Assembly (NCBI RefSeq): GCF_014652535.1
Contig: NZ_BMYZ01000003.1
Coordinates: forward strand, 124,001-188,000
From: Cellvibrio zantedeschiae
GTDB lineage: Bacteria > Pseudomonadota > Gammaproteobacteria > Pseudomonadales > Cellvibrionaceae
DNA length: 64,000 nt
Reading direction: 5' to 3'
Shown here: in pieces, positions 37,089-46,092 of the stretch
Layout of the letters: each line of letters starts with the position of its first letter
Position numbering within the stretch: position 1 is the stretch's first letter
The notes under the pieces: generated by a model
Database searches by the model: none
Told to the model about the DNA's origin: nothing
Seen by the model: only the letters and a program-made list of their open reading frames with translations
Made by a program: the position numbers and the translations under genes

Positions 37089-37112
37089 AGGGAGCCGAAG
37101 CTCCCTTTTTTT
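37089..37112. terminator. Intrinsic terminator after secreted protein gene
   Basis: GGGAGC-CGAA-GCTCCC (37090-37105) with A-run before and T-run after; it can work in both directions and lies 20 bases past the minus-strand gene at 37132. Confidence 0.9.
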
Positions 37113-37131
37113 ACTTAACTATATTACTGAA

Positions 37132-38478
37132 TTACTTCAGTTTTACAGTGTCAGTAGACTTGTCACCAGCGTTAACGATGGTGGTAGCTGCATCAATGTT
37201 AGCTTGAGCAGATACGATAGCTACAGTAGCAGCGGTACGAGAAGCGCCAGTCAATGTTACCAAATCCACAGATGGGATGATGGTAGTAGAGTTAGCCTTC
37301 AAAGTACCAGTTGCTTTAGCACCAGCAGCAGCAGTTACGCCAGTTTCTGGAGTAAAGGTTACAGCATAAGTAACATCTGCAGCACCACGGTTAACCAATA
37401 CTAAACGTTGAGTATAGCCTTCGAAAGTAGTGATGTATGGAACTTGGATGGTTGTACCGTTACGAACTACATCACCCACTTTGCCAGAGAATACTGCTGG
37501 CGCCCATACCGCGTTGGTTACAGCGGTGTAAGTCACAGTAGCACTGTATGATGATTCTGGAATCACTTTAGAGCCATCAGAAACGATGCAGAAATATGGT
37601 CTAGCAGTAACTGTAGCAAAAGTAGAGGTTGCAAACGTCTTGCTTGTATCAACTGTCAAGTTAGTAGAAGCACCAGAACAATCAGCAGCCGCATTCAAAG
37701 TGTAAGTGTTAGCAGCAGTTAAAGTGAAGTCGCCGGTAATTTTCACAGCAGCTGCAGAAGCAATGTCAGCAAGAGTGGTAGTAACACCCACACGATTTAC
37801 TGTAGAAGTATCAACGGTCAAATCAATTTTACCAACCGGAGTGGTTGTGTTGGTAAATTTCTTGAACGCTTGCTCAACATCAGCAGTTGCAGTGCCAGCA
37901 GCGAAAGATTGCTTCAAGCCCGAAACCACGCTAACTAACTCGGCAGCTGAAGTTTTAGTGTACCAAGCATCTTTTGAAGTAGATGCACCGGTAAAGGTTT
38001 CATGTGCAGAGAAGGTAACTGAAACAGGGTCTAAAGAAGTAGTCAAGCCGAGAGAGGTTATGCCAATAACTGGAGTAGCCGTTTGAGTAACAGCACCGGT
38101 AGCAGTAACTTTGAAAATTACATAACTGAAACCATTACCACCTTGTTGGATAGCACCAGTAGTGTTCGCCAATGTCCAAGATGGGTCTGCCTTAAAGATA
38201 CCTTTAGACAAGCTAACACGAACGTAGGCTACGTCGTTGGTTACCATAGCTTTAGAAATTGGTGCTGATACATCAAGATCAGCGTCTGCACCACTAGTAA
38301 TAGTGTAATAGTCAACACCGCTAACAGTTGTTTTATCAGAAGATAAAATTGTTTCTTTCGCATACTTTTCTGCAGGATAAGCACTTGCAGCAGTAGTATC
38401 GATGTTGGTAACAGCAAAAGCTGAACCTGAGAACATAGCAGCAGCAATAGCTACGCCTAAAATTTTCTTGGAAACCAT
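37132..38478 (-). CDS. Secreted Thr/Ala/Val-rich protein of unknown family
   Basis: A 448-residue protein with a textbook Sec signal peptide (KKILGVAIAAAMFSGSAFA, cleavage about residue 22). The mature chain is rich in Thr, Ala, Val and Ser, almost free of Cys (two residues, about 80 codons from the middle to C-terminal part, likely one disulfide), acidic, and built of beta-strand-like segments. I do not recognise a domain. There is no PEP-CTERM tail, anchor or lipobox. A consensus-like promoter, long leader, strong ribosome binding site (GGAG) and strong terminator make it a highly expressed single-gene unit, as expected for a surface-layer, fibre or matrix protein. That role is inferred. 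Confidence 0.8.
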   Translation of the reverse strand: MVSKKILGVAIAAAMFSGSAFAVTNIDTTAASAYPAEKYAKETILSSDKTTVSGVDYYTITSGADADLDVSAPISKAMVTNDVAYVRVSLSKGIFKADPSWTLANTTGAIQQGGNGFSYVIFKVTATGAVTQTATPVIGITSLGLTTSLDPVSVTFSAHETFTGASTSKDAWYTKTSAAELVSVVSGLKQSFAAGTATADVEQAFKKFTNTTTPVGKIDLTVDTSTVNRVGVTTTLADIASAAAVKITGDFTLTAANTYTLNAAADCSGASTNLTVDTSKTFATSTFATVTARPYFCIVSDGSKVIPESSYSATVTYTAVTNAVWAPAVFSGKVGDVVRNGTTIQVPYITTFEGYTQRLVLVNRGAADVTYAVTFTPETGVTAAAGAKATGTLKANSTTIIPSVDLVTLTGASRTAATVAIVSAQANIDAATTIVNAGDKSTDTVKLK

Positions 38479-38583
38479 ATGGTTAAACTCCTAATTAGTA
38501 AACTTTATAATCAACGTTGATTTGATTGGTCTTGGGGTCCTTGGGTCTGCAAGAGCAATCCCACGATTTAAAGACCGACCAAG

Positions 38584-38611
38584 AATATACCCTATCAAAT
38601 CAATTTATCAA
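38584..38611 (-). promoter_or_regulatory. Promoter of the secreted protein gene
   Basis: On the minus strand TTGATA (38606-38611) and TATATT (38584-38589) are spaced 16 bases apart, giving a leader of about 100 bases. The leader can pair TTGGTC with GACCAA, and contains AAGGA and the AGGAG ribosome binding site. Confidence 0.6.
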
Positions 38612-39114
38612 GCCTTAAGTTATTAAAAGCAGACACTTACCAAGGGAAGTGAATGTATTTCACAACCATAATGCACAAAATATGCACACCAAGAGCATAA
38701 AATACACATCCCCAACGCCAGCTGAACAATGTTTTACGGCAATAATTACCGTTTTATAACAAACGGTACCAGTAAAACAGTATGCACAGGTTAAGCACCG
38801 AGTCTAAACTACCTTTTTACACTTACTGTCATGCTAAAAGTATGCCTAACTTTAAAGGCTAGCTGCTTAATGTGTACACTTTATTACAAAGATATTTCTT
38901 GGTAAGCACAGTGTAGAAGCTTTATACAATTATTCTGCTTTTATTTATGCGATTTTTCGCCAATGTAGACTTACTTAAAAGGGCGTTTGGGCTGCAAAGT
39001 CACTACAGCCATCAAAGTAAAATCTGATGAGTGTTATTCGCGCTTATAAGTGGAATCTATTATAGGACTTTTGTGCTGGGAGGGAAATGCTGTTTTAATG
39101 GGACGGTTTACTCC
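38612..39114. other. Intergenic stretch without recognised gene
   Basis: About 500 A/T-rich bases between the secreted protein promoter and the gspD 3' end. Both strands were checked: no credible coding region, tRNA or GGA cluster was found. Short TGCACA direct repeats occur near 38675-38690. It may hold upstream regulatory sites for the strongly promoted gene to its left. Confidence 0.5.
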
Positions 39115-39147
39115 TTGACGTCCCCCCTCCATGAGGGGGGACGTCAA
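39115..39147. repeat. Perfect 15-bp inverted repeat downstream of gspD
   Basis: Arms 39115-39129 and 39133-39147 with a 3-base spacer start 16 bases beyond the gspD stop. The stem is very stable, but there is no T-run on either strand, so it may protect the mRNA 3' end or be part of a factor-dependent terminator. Confidence 0.75.
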
Positions 39148-39162
39148 CTCATTCTGAGTTAG

Positions 39163-41307
39163 CTACTCTGCCTTTTGGAAGGCATCCTGAATGGTTTTAG
39201 TGATGGCTTCACCTTCTGTGGGAGTTTCTATTACATAAGGAATAATCATTACCACAAGCTCCGTGCGATCAGTACCGCCGGTATCACTCCGGAACAATTT
39301 ACCTAAAAGCGGAATTGAACCCAATTTAGGGACTGCTGATCTAGTAGAAGACTTGTTGGTAGAAATAAGTCCTCCCAACAATATTGATCCACCGTCCCGC
39401 AGGGTAACGATGGTTTTAATTTTACGATTGAAAATAGTGGGCGAGTCAATGCTACTCGTATCGGTTTTTGTTGCTTCACTAAGCTCTTGATCAATATCGA
39501 TATCTATATTGCCCGACGCATGCACCACCGGTTTAACAGCTAAACGAACGCCGGTTTTGGCATTATTAATGTTTTGCACCACAAAATCTGCTGAGCTACC
39601 GGTTGTTGATGCGGAGCCACGAGTAGGAACCTCCTTACCGACATCAATTGTCGCTTCTTGGCCGCTTTTGACCATTAAGCGCGGACGTGAACGAATTTCG
39701 GCACGCTTGTTTTGTTGGAAAAGATTAAGTATTGCGCGGGTTTGGCCTGCGCTATTAATAGTGCCCGTAAGACCTGATTTGCCTATGCCCAAGCCACCTA
39801 AGGTTTTTACAGTAGCATCATAAACGCGACCGTTATTACTCACTATACCGTTGGTAAGGAGCTCTACGCCGCTGCTATCACTGTCATTAAGCGATACCTC
39901 TGCGATAAGCATTTCTATTAATACCGATGGTGCCGACTTATCCAGAGACTGAATAACGGGTAACAAATCTGCCCACGCCTGACCACTTCCTTTATATACG
40001 ATGGTATTTCTATTGGTATCAACCGCAAAGTTACCACCACTAATACTCCCGGCGGATGGGCGGTTAGACGTTGAATTTGTCGTTACAGCATCTGATACAG
40101 CGCTGCCTTGGGGTGTAGCGTTTCTTGACATAGAAGCGCTCGAAGAGCTAGGCGACGCACCACTTTCGATACCATTGAGCAGCTCGACGATGTGGCCTGC
40201 TTCAGTATTCCGAACCTCGTATGAAAAGATACCTTGATCAATACTCATCTGCTGGCGACGATCTAGCGTTTTTACCCAATCACGAACATGATCGAGTATT
40301 GCTTGAGAACCTGCAAATACAACTAATTGATTGGTACCGTCCAACGGTATAATGATTATTGAGCCTGGAGCTGACTTTAAACTAGCATCGTAGCCTTCGG
40401 CACTGAGAACATCTTTCAGATTTCTACTTAAGTCAGACGCTTTAGTAAACGCTGGCTCAATACTAGTTGAATATTTACCGCGCATAAAAGGCTGATCTAG
40501 GACGTCAATAATCGCCAAAGCTTGTCTTACCACATCTGGCTTACCACTGATCATCACTGCATTTCGTATCGCATCCTCCGTAACCTTTATGTCCTTACCC
40601 TGTAATGCGGAAGAAACCCAGCTAGCCACTTTATTGTTACCCACTGTTTTCAACTGCACAAACATGAACACTGGGCGATGGGATTCCGGAACATCGGGGA
40701 GTGTACGGCCGCTTATTAATAAGGGGGTCTCACCGCCGCTCACGTTTTTATCTACCGTAAAGCTATAAACATTGTCTTGCTGTGAAATAGCTACGCCGTA
40801 GGCTGATAAGGTACGTGCAGCTATGCGGAAGAGTTCGGACGGTGGAATAGGATCGTTAACCCGTAATGACACCAGATCTGTTTGCTTCTGGATTTGCGGA
40901 TCGAGACTGAATGATAAACCCAATTGATTGCCAAATACTTCATTAATAAACACTGGCAGCGGCATATCGTGATAATTAGCGCTGAGAGGTTGGCCAGTTA
41001 AGTTGGGACTCAACTCTCTCACCTGTGAATCGGCCACGGTGCTGGTGATATTCACGCCCGGCCCAGGTTTGTACTGGGTTTGCATGTTGATATTTTCAGG
41101 CGTAAAGGTGGGTATATCCAACTGCGCCTTGGGTTCACGCAGGGGCTTTAGCTCTGCAATGGGGCTGACTTTTGCCGCCTGGGCTTTTTTTTCTGCATCA
41201 CTGGACTGCAAAGAGTTACAACCCGCGATGGCTAACACAAGTGGTATAACCGCCCAAAAGCGCGGGGAGCTTGCGTGGATCGATTTTTTAATGCTGTGAG
41301 TCGACAT
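39163..41307 (-). CDS. gspD: Type II secretion secretin GspD
   Basis: A protein of about 714 residues with a lipoprotein signal (lipobox IAGC, Cys30), N-domains with KH-like folds (PVFINEVFGNQLGLSF; FVQLKTVGNNKVASWV) and the C-terminal secretin domain (VPTRGSAS, RTVVTLRDGGSILLGGLI-type motif, VPKLGSIPLLGKLFRS, ELVVMIIPYVI). It forms the outer-membrane channel for folded exoproteins. The Ser-rich loop around 395-440 is typical between N3 and secretin. I prefer ATG 41307, which places the signal peptide normally and has AAGGA upstream; the frame extends to ATG 41355. It is the last gene of the operon, an order seen in Xanthomonas xps clusters. Confidence 0.93.
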   Translation of the reverse strand: MSTHSIKKSIHASSPRFWAVIPLVLAIAGCNSLQSSDAEKKAQAAKVSPIAELKPLREPKAQLDIPTFTPENINMQTQYKPGPGVNITSTVADSQVRELSPNLTGQPLSANYHDMPLPVFINEVFGNQLGLSFSLDPQIQKQTDLVSLRVNDPIPPSELFRIAARTLSAYGVAISQQDNVYSFTVDKNVSGGETPLLISGRTLPDVPESHRPVFMFVQLKTVGNNKVASWVSSALQGKDIKVTEDAIRNAVMISGKPDVVRQALAIIDVLDQPFMRGKYSTSIEPAFTKASDLSRNLKDVLSAEGYDASLKSAPGSIIIIPLDGTNQLVVFAGSQAILDHVRDWVKTLDRRQQMSIDQGIFSYEVRNTEAGHIVELLNGIESGASPSSSSASMSRNATPQGSAVSDAVTTNSTSNRPSAGSISGGNFAVDTNRNTIVYKGSGQAWADLLPVIQSLDKSAPSVLIEMLIAEVSLNDSDSSGVELLTNGIVSNNGRVYDATVKTLGGLGIGKSGLTGTINSAGQTRAILNLFQQNKRAEIRSRPRLMVKSGQEATIDVGKEVPTRGSASTTGSSADFVVQNINNAKTGVRLAVKPVVHASGNIDIDIDQELSEATKTDTSSIDSPTIFNRKIKTIVTLRDGGSILLGGLISTNKSSTRSAVPKLGSIPLLGKLFRSDTGGTDRTELVVMIIPYVIETPTEGEAITKTIQDAFQKAE

Positions 41308-41449
41308 TCGGCTGTATTTCCTTGGTGAAACAGATGGTGCGATATGGGTTTGCATGTTGGTTTTTGCAGGTGTGCGAATACTAGCGTTAATGTGATTTTT
41401 GTGTAACTGATTTTGGGTAAGGATCTATCGCAAACCTCAGGTGTAACGC

Positions 41450-42025
41450 TTATTTTTTTGCTTGATACAAGAATATTTCCCGCGTTTGTTGCTCTGCGCC
41501 TTCTTTGTTGGTTGCTGCAACGACTTTGCTCTCGGTAATTTCTTTTACCTGCCAGTCGCCAACCAGGGTTCGCCCCACCGTAAATTGAGTAACACCTTTA
41601 GGCGCTCCACTGCTAGCCGGGTTAGGGTCAACCGGGATAAACAAAGCGTAGGGTTGGTTGTTGCGCTGGACTATGCCGATCAATTTAAGGCTTTCTGGCT
41701 GGCCTTCTATAGCTTTCCTGGCGGCTTCCGCCGTTTGCGCTGCTGTAGCAGGGCCAGCTTCGGTAAACCAGCGTGACTGGGTAGAAATATCCGTAAAATC
41801 TTTTAGCGTATCGACTTGGGCTGGTGTAGCAGACGCCTGCCAATTATCGGCGCGATCTTTGTTTCCCCAGCTGAAGCTTATTAACCCCCCCAGCAAACCC
41901 AGCACCAAAGCCGCAGCAGAAGAGACACCTATTAGTCCGTAAAGTTGACGCTCTTGTGAGGATAAATTTTCAAGGAGCATTTGCGGCCTCCTGAGTGGAA
42001 GCATCTGCAGCAGGCGCTTCCACAA
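41450..42025 (-). CDS. gspC: GspC/GspN-like T2SS inner-membrane protein
   Basis: A 191-residue bitopic protein: a cytoplasmic N-terminus of about 30 residues, one transmembrane helix (about 32-52) and a periplasmic part with an HR-like beta domain (SLKLIGIVQRNNQPYALF, VGRTLVGDWQVKEI). The HR domain of GspC contacts the secretin's N-terminal domains, linking inner and outer membrane. There is no PDZ or coiled-coil domain at the C-terminus, so it is shorter than classical GspC and like the XpsN protein of xanthomonads. It lies between gspM and gspD, the position of xpsN, and overlaps gspM by 56 bases. Confidence 0.8.
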   Translation of the reverse strand: MWKRLLQMLPLRRPQMLLENLSSQERQLYGLIGVSSAAALVLGLLGGLISFSWGNKDRADNWQASATPAQVDTLKDFTDISTQSRWFTEAGPATAAQTAEAARKAIEGQPESLKLIGIVQRNNQPYALFIPVDPNPASSGAPKGVTQFTVGRTLVGDWQVKEITESKVVAATNKEGAEQQTREIFLYQAKK

Positions 42026-42602
42026 TTAGAAAATAAGCAGCGACTTGCATGTTCAACTGACCACTGCGTTGTGGACTGTAACTGAAACGCTCAACCTCAA
42101 GACTTTTGGGATTATCGGCCATGGCTTTCATAAAGTGATCAATTTGAGTGCTCGCCACTGCGCCTGTTACTTCCGCAGCCACTTTAATCATGGTTTCACC
42201 TGCAATGGTGATGCGCTCCGTAGGTGCTAAACGTGGACGATAATTTTGGCCGTTGTGATCATTCATTAATTTACGCAAATAGTTTTGCAGATCAGCTTCT
42301 GCAAGACTTTCTGATTGGGTTTCCCACAATTTGCCGCGCAGTTTTTCGCCGACCGCTTTTTCTTGTTGCCAGCGCTCAGGCCATTGGGTTTGATGTTTTA
42401 ATTGATCGAGCTTGGTGGATGTGCGCTGCAGTTGCGCAACCGAATTATTTTGTTCCTGACGCCAATCGTTAAGCACTAGCGAAAAATAAAAAACAAAAAT
42501 GTAGGCAATGCCCCACATCATCCAACGCAGGCGTTGGTTAGCTTGCAACTGATCCTGAAATTGCAACCAATAGGGTATAAGTTGCGCGCGCAAATTATTG
42601 AG
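41970..42602 (-). CDS. gspM: Type II secretion protein GspM
   Basis: A 210-residue bitopic inner-membrane protein: one transmembrane helix (about 28-45), then a coiled coil and a ferredoxin-like periplasmic domain. It partners GspL and stabilises the assembly platform. The start ATG 42602 is preceded by a perfect AAGGAGG and lies inside the last codons of gspL (8-base overlap), so translation is coupled; a longer frame from 42626 lacks such a site. Confidence 0.83.
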   Translation of the reverse strand, partial: LNNLRAQLIPYWLQFQDQLQANQRLRWMMWGIAYIFVFYFSLVLNDWRQEQNNSVAQLQRTSTKLDQLKHQTQWPERWQQEKAVGEKLRGKLWETQSESLAEADLQNYLRKLMNDHNGQNYRPRLAPTERITIAGETMIKVAAEVTGAVASTQIDHFMKAMADNPKSLEVERFSYSPQRSGQLNMQVAAYFLIVEAPAADASTQEAANAP

Positions 42603-43713
42603 CATCGTTTGCCTCCTTAACAGCATTGGGCAAACTAAATACTAAACGCGATTGATTAGGCGTAATTCCAGGCTCTGCGCGCACATCAGTAAATAGCGGA
42701 TTTTTATTGCAGGCTTCGATAAGCGCGCGCGTATCCAAATTATCTTGCTGCAATACAACAGCAATTTGGCCGCGTTGATATTGCCAATCCAGAATCATGA
42801 ATTTATCCAGACTTGCAAGACAGGAACGCACTTGCGCTACTAAATGTAATTGACTAGGTGCATCGACTAATGCTGACACTGATTGATTAAATTCTTGTTG
42901 CTGTAACGCGCCGTCGCGCTGTTTGACCACATCGGCCAAGCGATGATTTTTAGTAGCAACACTCGCGGATAAAAAAGCTTTTTTAATTTGTACGCCCAAA
43001 CCTAAACCCAATTGCAAACAAAACCATGCGAGGAAAATCCCCAAAACCAAACGCGGTGCAACGGCTTCGCTTTGTAAATTTTCTTTGCTCCAAAAGGCTT
43101 TTTCGTTCCAGGGTTTGCTGAGTAATTCTGCGCTGCCTTCAATCCAATATTCATCTTCCGTTGCGCCACACACGCGCACGAAATCTGCTTGCTCGCGCGC
43201 ATCGGGTTTGTTGGCAAACCAGCGGGAGTGCAAGAGTAATTTGTTGACCCAATATTGCAATTCCCAACCTTCGATACAGGGTTGCAAGCGCAAACCTTTT
43301 TCGAGCGCTGGATAGAGCATGGTTTCAGGAACGACACTGAGCGTGGGAAGATCTTGCTCATGATGCATGCGCACAACGCGCTCGGAATCCCAGAACCAAA
43401 CCAGTGCGCTCTTGCCTTCGCTGACTTGCCAACTGGCGGGATTATTAAATGGACTAAATTGGCGAACGCGCTGGGCCAATAGATTTTTTCGCAATGCACG
43501 GGGTACTGATTCAAAATCCATGCATTGGTAGAACAGGAATTTGCGCGGAAGTATAAGCGTGGGGGATTCCAGCGTGACCAATTCGTATTCGCTACGGCTG
43601 GCCAATAATTTAATGCCCTCGGCGGTCATCACCCAAGGCTGGATTGAAGAGGTTTGATTGGCGAATGGCCAAAGCTTCGTTATTGTTTTCAACAGATTGG
43701 ACACTGTACTCAT
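42595..43713 (-). CDS. gspL: Type II secretion protein GspL
   Basis: A 372-residue protein with an actin-like cytoplasmic domain (about 1-225), one transmembrane helix near 228-248 and a small periplasmic domain with ferredoxin-like pattern. It anchors the GspE ATPase to the membrane and pairs with GspM. Sequence similarity in this family is low, so the call rests on layout, length and its place between gspK and gspM. The N-terminus overlaps the gspK 3' end by about 100 bases. Confidence 0.83.
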   Translation of the reverse strand: MSTVSNLLKTITKLWPFANQTSSIQPWVMTAEGIKLLASRSEYELVTLESPTLILPRKFLFYQCMDFESVPRALRKNLLAQRVRQFSPFNNPASWQVSEGKSALVWFWDSERVVRMHHEQDLPTLSVVPETMLYPALEKGLRLQPCIEGWELQYWVNKLLLHSRWFANKPDAREQADFVRVCGATEDEYWIEGSAELLSKPWNEKAFWSKENLQSEAVAPRLVLGIFLAWFCLQLGLGLGVQIKKAFLSASVATKNHRLADVVKQRDGALQQQEFNQSVSALVDAPSQLHLVAQVRSCLASLDKFMILDWQYQRGQIAVVLQQDNLDTRALIEACNKNPLFTDVRAEPGITPNQSRLVFSLPNAVKEANDAQ

Positions 43714-44680
43714 AATCCACTTGCCAAGGCCCCAGCAGCCCGTTGGGCGTCAATTGTAGGCTAATCAACCGGGCTTGTGACCCCCCTTTATTCCAAATCT
43801 TCAGCCGTATTTCGTTACCGGGCAAAAAGCGCAAACGATCTTCGTCCAATGTCAGCAACAAATTAGTTCGTAAAATAAAATCTTCCCCTGAGCGGAATGG
43901 ATTGGTTTTGCGCTCAACGATAAGCTGGTCACTCAATTGCTCGCTCAGCCCGAGGTATTTCATCAGCAAGTCTTTAGGCATGGTATTTAAATTCAGAATG
44001 CCGAACCGCCCCACGCTCAACCAATTTTGCGCGTCAAATTCGGGATGGGCTTCCATCCATTCTTGCCAGCCCATTACCCGTTTGATTTCGGGCGCGGTAC
44101 GCAAAAAATCATTGGTGGGCGGCAGCATTTTTTTTGCGGTGTAATCCTGCGTCTCTGCGCCGGAAAGACTGATTAGATCATCCGCATCCACGTAATCCCG
44201 CAGAGCACTTAGTAAACGGGCTTTTTTACCAGCATCGGTTTCAAAATGATCTAAAAAGTTGGAGAGGACCAAAAGATCCGGTGGGCTCACGGGAATCAAA
44301 CCGCCGTTATCCTGCACACTAAATTTCGCTGTCCCTAAACCTTGATAGACAGTGCCGTCCATCCACATTTCGTCACCCACGGCGGATGTGTAGGAAAAAC
44401 TTTCGTCAATCAACTGCTCTGGACGTAAAGGCGTGAAGGTTGCGCCCGCAAGGGTAAAACGTGAGGTAGCGAGAAGATATAATAGGGTTTGCTCGGTGGA
44501 ATGTGCATCAAGGCGCTCCTGAATATGCGCCTTGGCTTCAAGACCTATTGCGAGTTTACGCTGGACGTAGGCGTGAAAAATCCCTACAGCAACAAGCATA
44601 ATGGCCAGCACCCAAAGCACTGCCGCTAAAATAAAACCCTGTTGCTGTTTGGCGAATTTAGCGACCATAGAGCGCCTCAT
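43610..44680 (-). CDS. gspK: Type II secretion minor pseudopilin GspK
   Basis: A 356-residue protein with a type IV pilin-like leader ending at G-FILAA. The Glu at mature position 5 is missing, as is usual for GspK. A hydrophobic helix follows, then a large globular domain with the two-metal-binding Asp/Glu-rich region (ALRDYVDADDLISLSG) and a helix-hairpin-like IVERKTNPF segment. It caps the pseudopilus tip with GspI and GspJ. Two possible starts, ATG 44680 and ATG 44668; the second has GAGG closely upstream. Confidence 0.9.
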   Translation of the reverse strand: MRRSMVAKFAKQQQGFILAAVLWVLAIMLVAVGIFHAYVQRKLAIGLEAKAHIQERLDAHSTEQTLLYLLATSRFTLAGATFTPLRPEQLIDESFSYTSAVGDEMWMDGTVYQGLGTAKFSVQDNGGLIPVSPPDLLVLSNFLDHFETDAGKKARLLSALRDYVDADDLISLSGAETQDYTAKKMLPPTNDFLRTAPEIKRVMGWQEWMEAHPEFDAQNWLSVGRFGILNLNTMPKDLLMKYLGLSEQLSDQLIVERKTNPFRSGEDFILRTNLLLTLDEDRLRFLPGNEIRLKIWNKGGSQARLISLQLTPNGLLGPWQVDYEYSVQSVENNNEALAIRQSNLFNPALGDDRRGH

Positions 44681-45263
44681 CCATAGTAACTTCCGAGCGT
44701 TTACGTGTAGCGACCTTTACCACGTAATTGCGGGCTTCTTTGCCGGAATTAATCAAGATGCGCACTGACTCTGGCAACGGTGGCAAATCGGATTTTTCTG
44801 CTGGCCAACGATTTATCCACTGGCCTTTTTCGTCCTGATATTCAAATTGCCCTGTGGATTCCGGCCAGCGGTAAACAGCAAAGGTGTTATTGCCTTCGCG
44901 ATATTCGAGGCTGACAGCGTCCCCCGACTGCACCAACTGCCACTCCACTCGAGTTTTTAAACCGCTTTGTTCAACCAAGGGTTCGTAAGTGAATGTGGAA
45001 AGGCTGCTCACGCCACCTTCAAGACCACGATCTTTTGGGCGCATGGCAACTTGTGAACCCAACGTAGAACGCAACCAGTTGTAGGCGAGCACTTCGCTGT
45101 AGGCATTTTTTTGCACGCGCACCACGCGCTGGTACATGCCCATGCTGAATCCAAAACCTTGCATAATCACCGTAATGAGCAAGCCAACAATCACCATTAC
45201 CACCAGCATTTCTACCAGTGTGAAGGCGCGTTGAGCGCGGGAAAACCGGATTTTTGGGTTCAT
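44658..45263 (-). CDS. gspJ: Type II secretion minor pseudopilin GspJ
   Basis: A 201-residue minor pseudopilin with leader R-A-FTLVEM: mature Phe1 and Glu5 are present, but the residue before the cut is Ala instead of the usual Gly. Prepilin peptidase can accept Ala, so processing may be slower. The globular part has the GspJ pattern, including VEWQLVQSGDAVSLEYREG. It forms the tip complex with GspI and GspK. It overlaps gspK by 11 to 23 bases depending on the gspK start. Confidence 0.9.
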   Translation of the reverse strand: MNPKIRFSRAQRAFTLVEMLVVMVIVGLLITVIMQGFGFSMGMYQRVVRVQKNAYSEVLAYNWLRSTLGSQVAMRPKDRGLEGGVSSLSTFTYEPLVEQSGLKTRVEWQLVQSGDAVSLEYREGNNTFAVYRWPESTGQFEYQDEKGQWINRWPAEKSDLPPLPESVRILINSGKEARNYVVKVATRKRSEVTMDEALYGR

Positions 45264-45703
45264 TAATCACCTTCCAGCTTAAATTCGCGAACTTGTTTAT
45301 AAGCCGCGTGGCGGTATTCGTAGCCGCCCACGATGCGATCATCTTTAGAAAATGAGAGTTTTACATTAAACAGCCCGAGGTCATAAAGGCCAATCGCGCC
45401 GGCTGCAGTTGTGCCATTTTTCCAAGGCTCCAACAGCTCTGCACTCCACTCAACCCAATAGCCATTTACGTTAAAACGGCCGCTGGTTTCTTTGCTCATG
45501 TCCACAAGCTTCAAACGCTCAACAGATGAGTTAAGTACTTGCTCGGTAGCGGCAACTTCAGCGAGGCGGTTGAGGGTAATAAGGTTGGTGTTGACCCAGC
45601 TGTATATGCCGATAGCAACCATGGAAAAAATCACCAGCGCGACCATAGCCTCAAGCAAGGTGAATCCGCGTGATTTATGAATGTGCAAATACGAAGAACT
45701 CAT
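45263..45703 (-). CDS. gspI: Type II secretion minor pseudopilin GspI
   Basis: A 146-residue minor pseudopilin: leader ending S-R-G, then FTLLEAMVALVIFSMVAIGIY with Glu5 and the hydrophobic helix. The globular domain contains GRFNVNGYWVEW and a C-terminal LGLFNVKLSFS strand typical of GspI. It nucleates the tip complex with GspJ and GspK. It overlaps gspH by 4 bases and shares one base with gspJ at the other end. Confidence 0.9.
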   Translation of the reverse strand: MSSSYLHIHKSRGFTLLEAMVALVIFSMVAIGIYSWVNTNLITLNRLAEVAATEQVLNSSVERLKLVDMSKETSGRFNVNGYWVEWSAELLEPWKNGTTAAGAIGLYDLGLFNVKLSFSKDDRIVGGYEYRHAAYKQVREFKLEGD

Positions 45704-46086
45704 AACCTGACCGCTTCGCAGTAGGGTGGAGCGAGTTTGATGCGGGTATGTATGCCCTTGGCGGTATAGGTCAGTTCACCGCCAAGGCATACGCCGTTGG
45801 CTTTATAGATGATGGGCTTTGGAATACGCAGAGTCCAACCTGAAGGCAGTTCGATCAGTTGAAGCGCATTAGCCTGGTCGAGCACAATATTTTTCTGCGT
45901 CGTGTAAGCCTTGAGCGGAAGCGTACCCAAACTTTGGAAAAAAGCATCTTGCTCTGAGCGGCTTTTAAAGCGTTCGTAAATGGCGGGAAATTTGGGCAGA
46001 ACCAGCGCGCTCGTCAGTCCTAAGAGGATGAGAACAACAAGCACTTCAACCAATGTGAAGCCATTGCGCTGGTTCATGAATTTCAA
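45700..46086 (-). CDS. gspH: Type II secretion pseudopilin GspH
   Basis: A 128-residue minor pseudopilin with processing site N-G-FTLVEVLVVLIL (Phe1, Glu5) and a short beta-rich domain. It is on the small side for GspH (usually about 150-170 residues). It lies between gspG and gspI, 6 bases past the gspG stop, which supports the assignment over a generic pilin. Confidence 0.87.
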   Translation of the reverse strand: MKFMNQRNGFTLVEVLVVLILLGLTSALVLPKFPAIYERFKSRSEQDAFFQSLGTLPLKAYTTQKNIVLDQANALQLIELPSGWTLRIPKPIIYKANGVCLGGELTYTAKGIHTRIKLAPPYCEAVRL

Positions 46087-46092
46087 GGGACA

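Noticed and set aside
38640-38700. CRP-like site (TGTGA...TCACT) upstream of the secreted protein gene
   Set aside because: Half-sites are separated by 7 bases instead of 6 and the right half has a mismatch; too weak to call.
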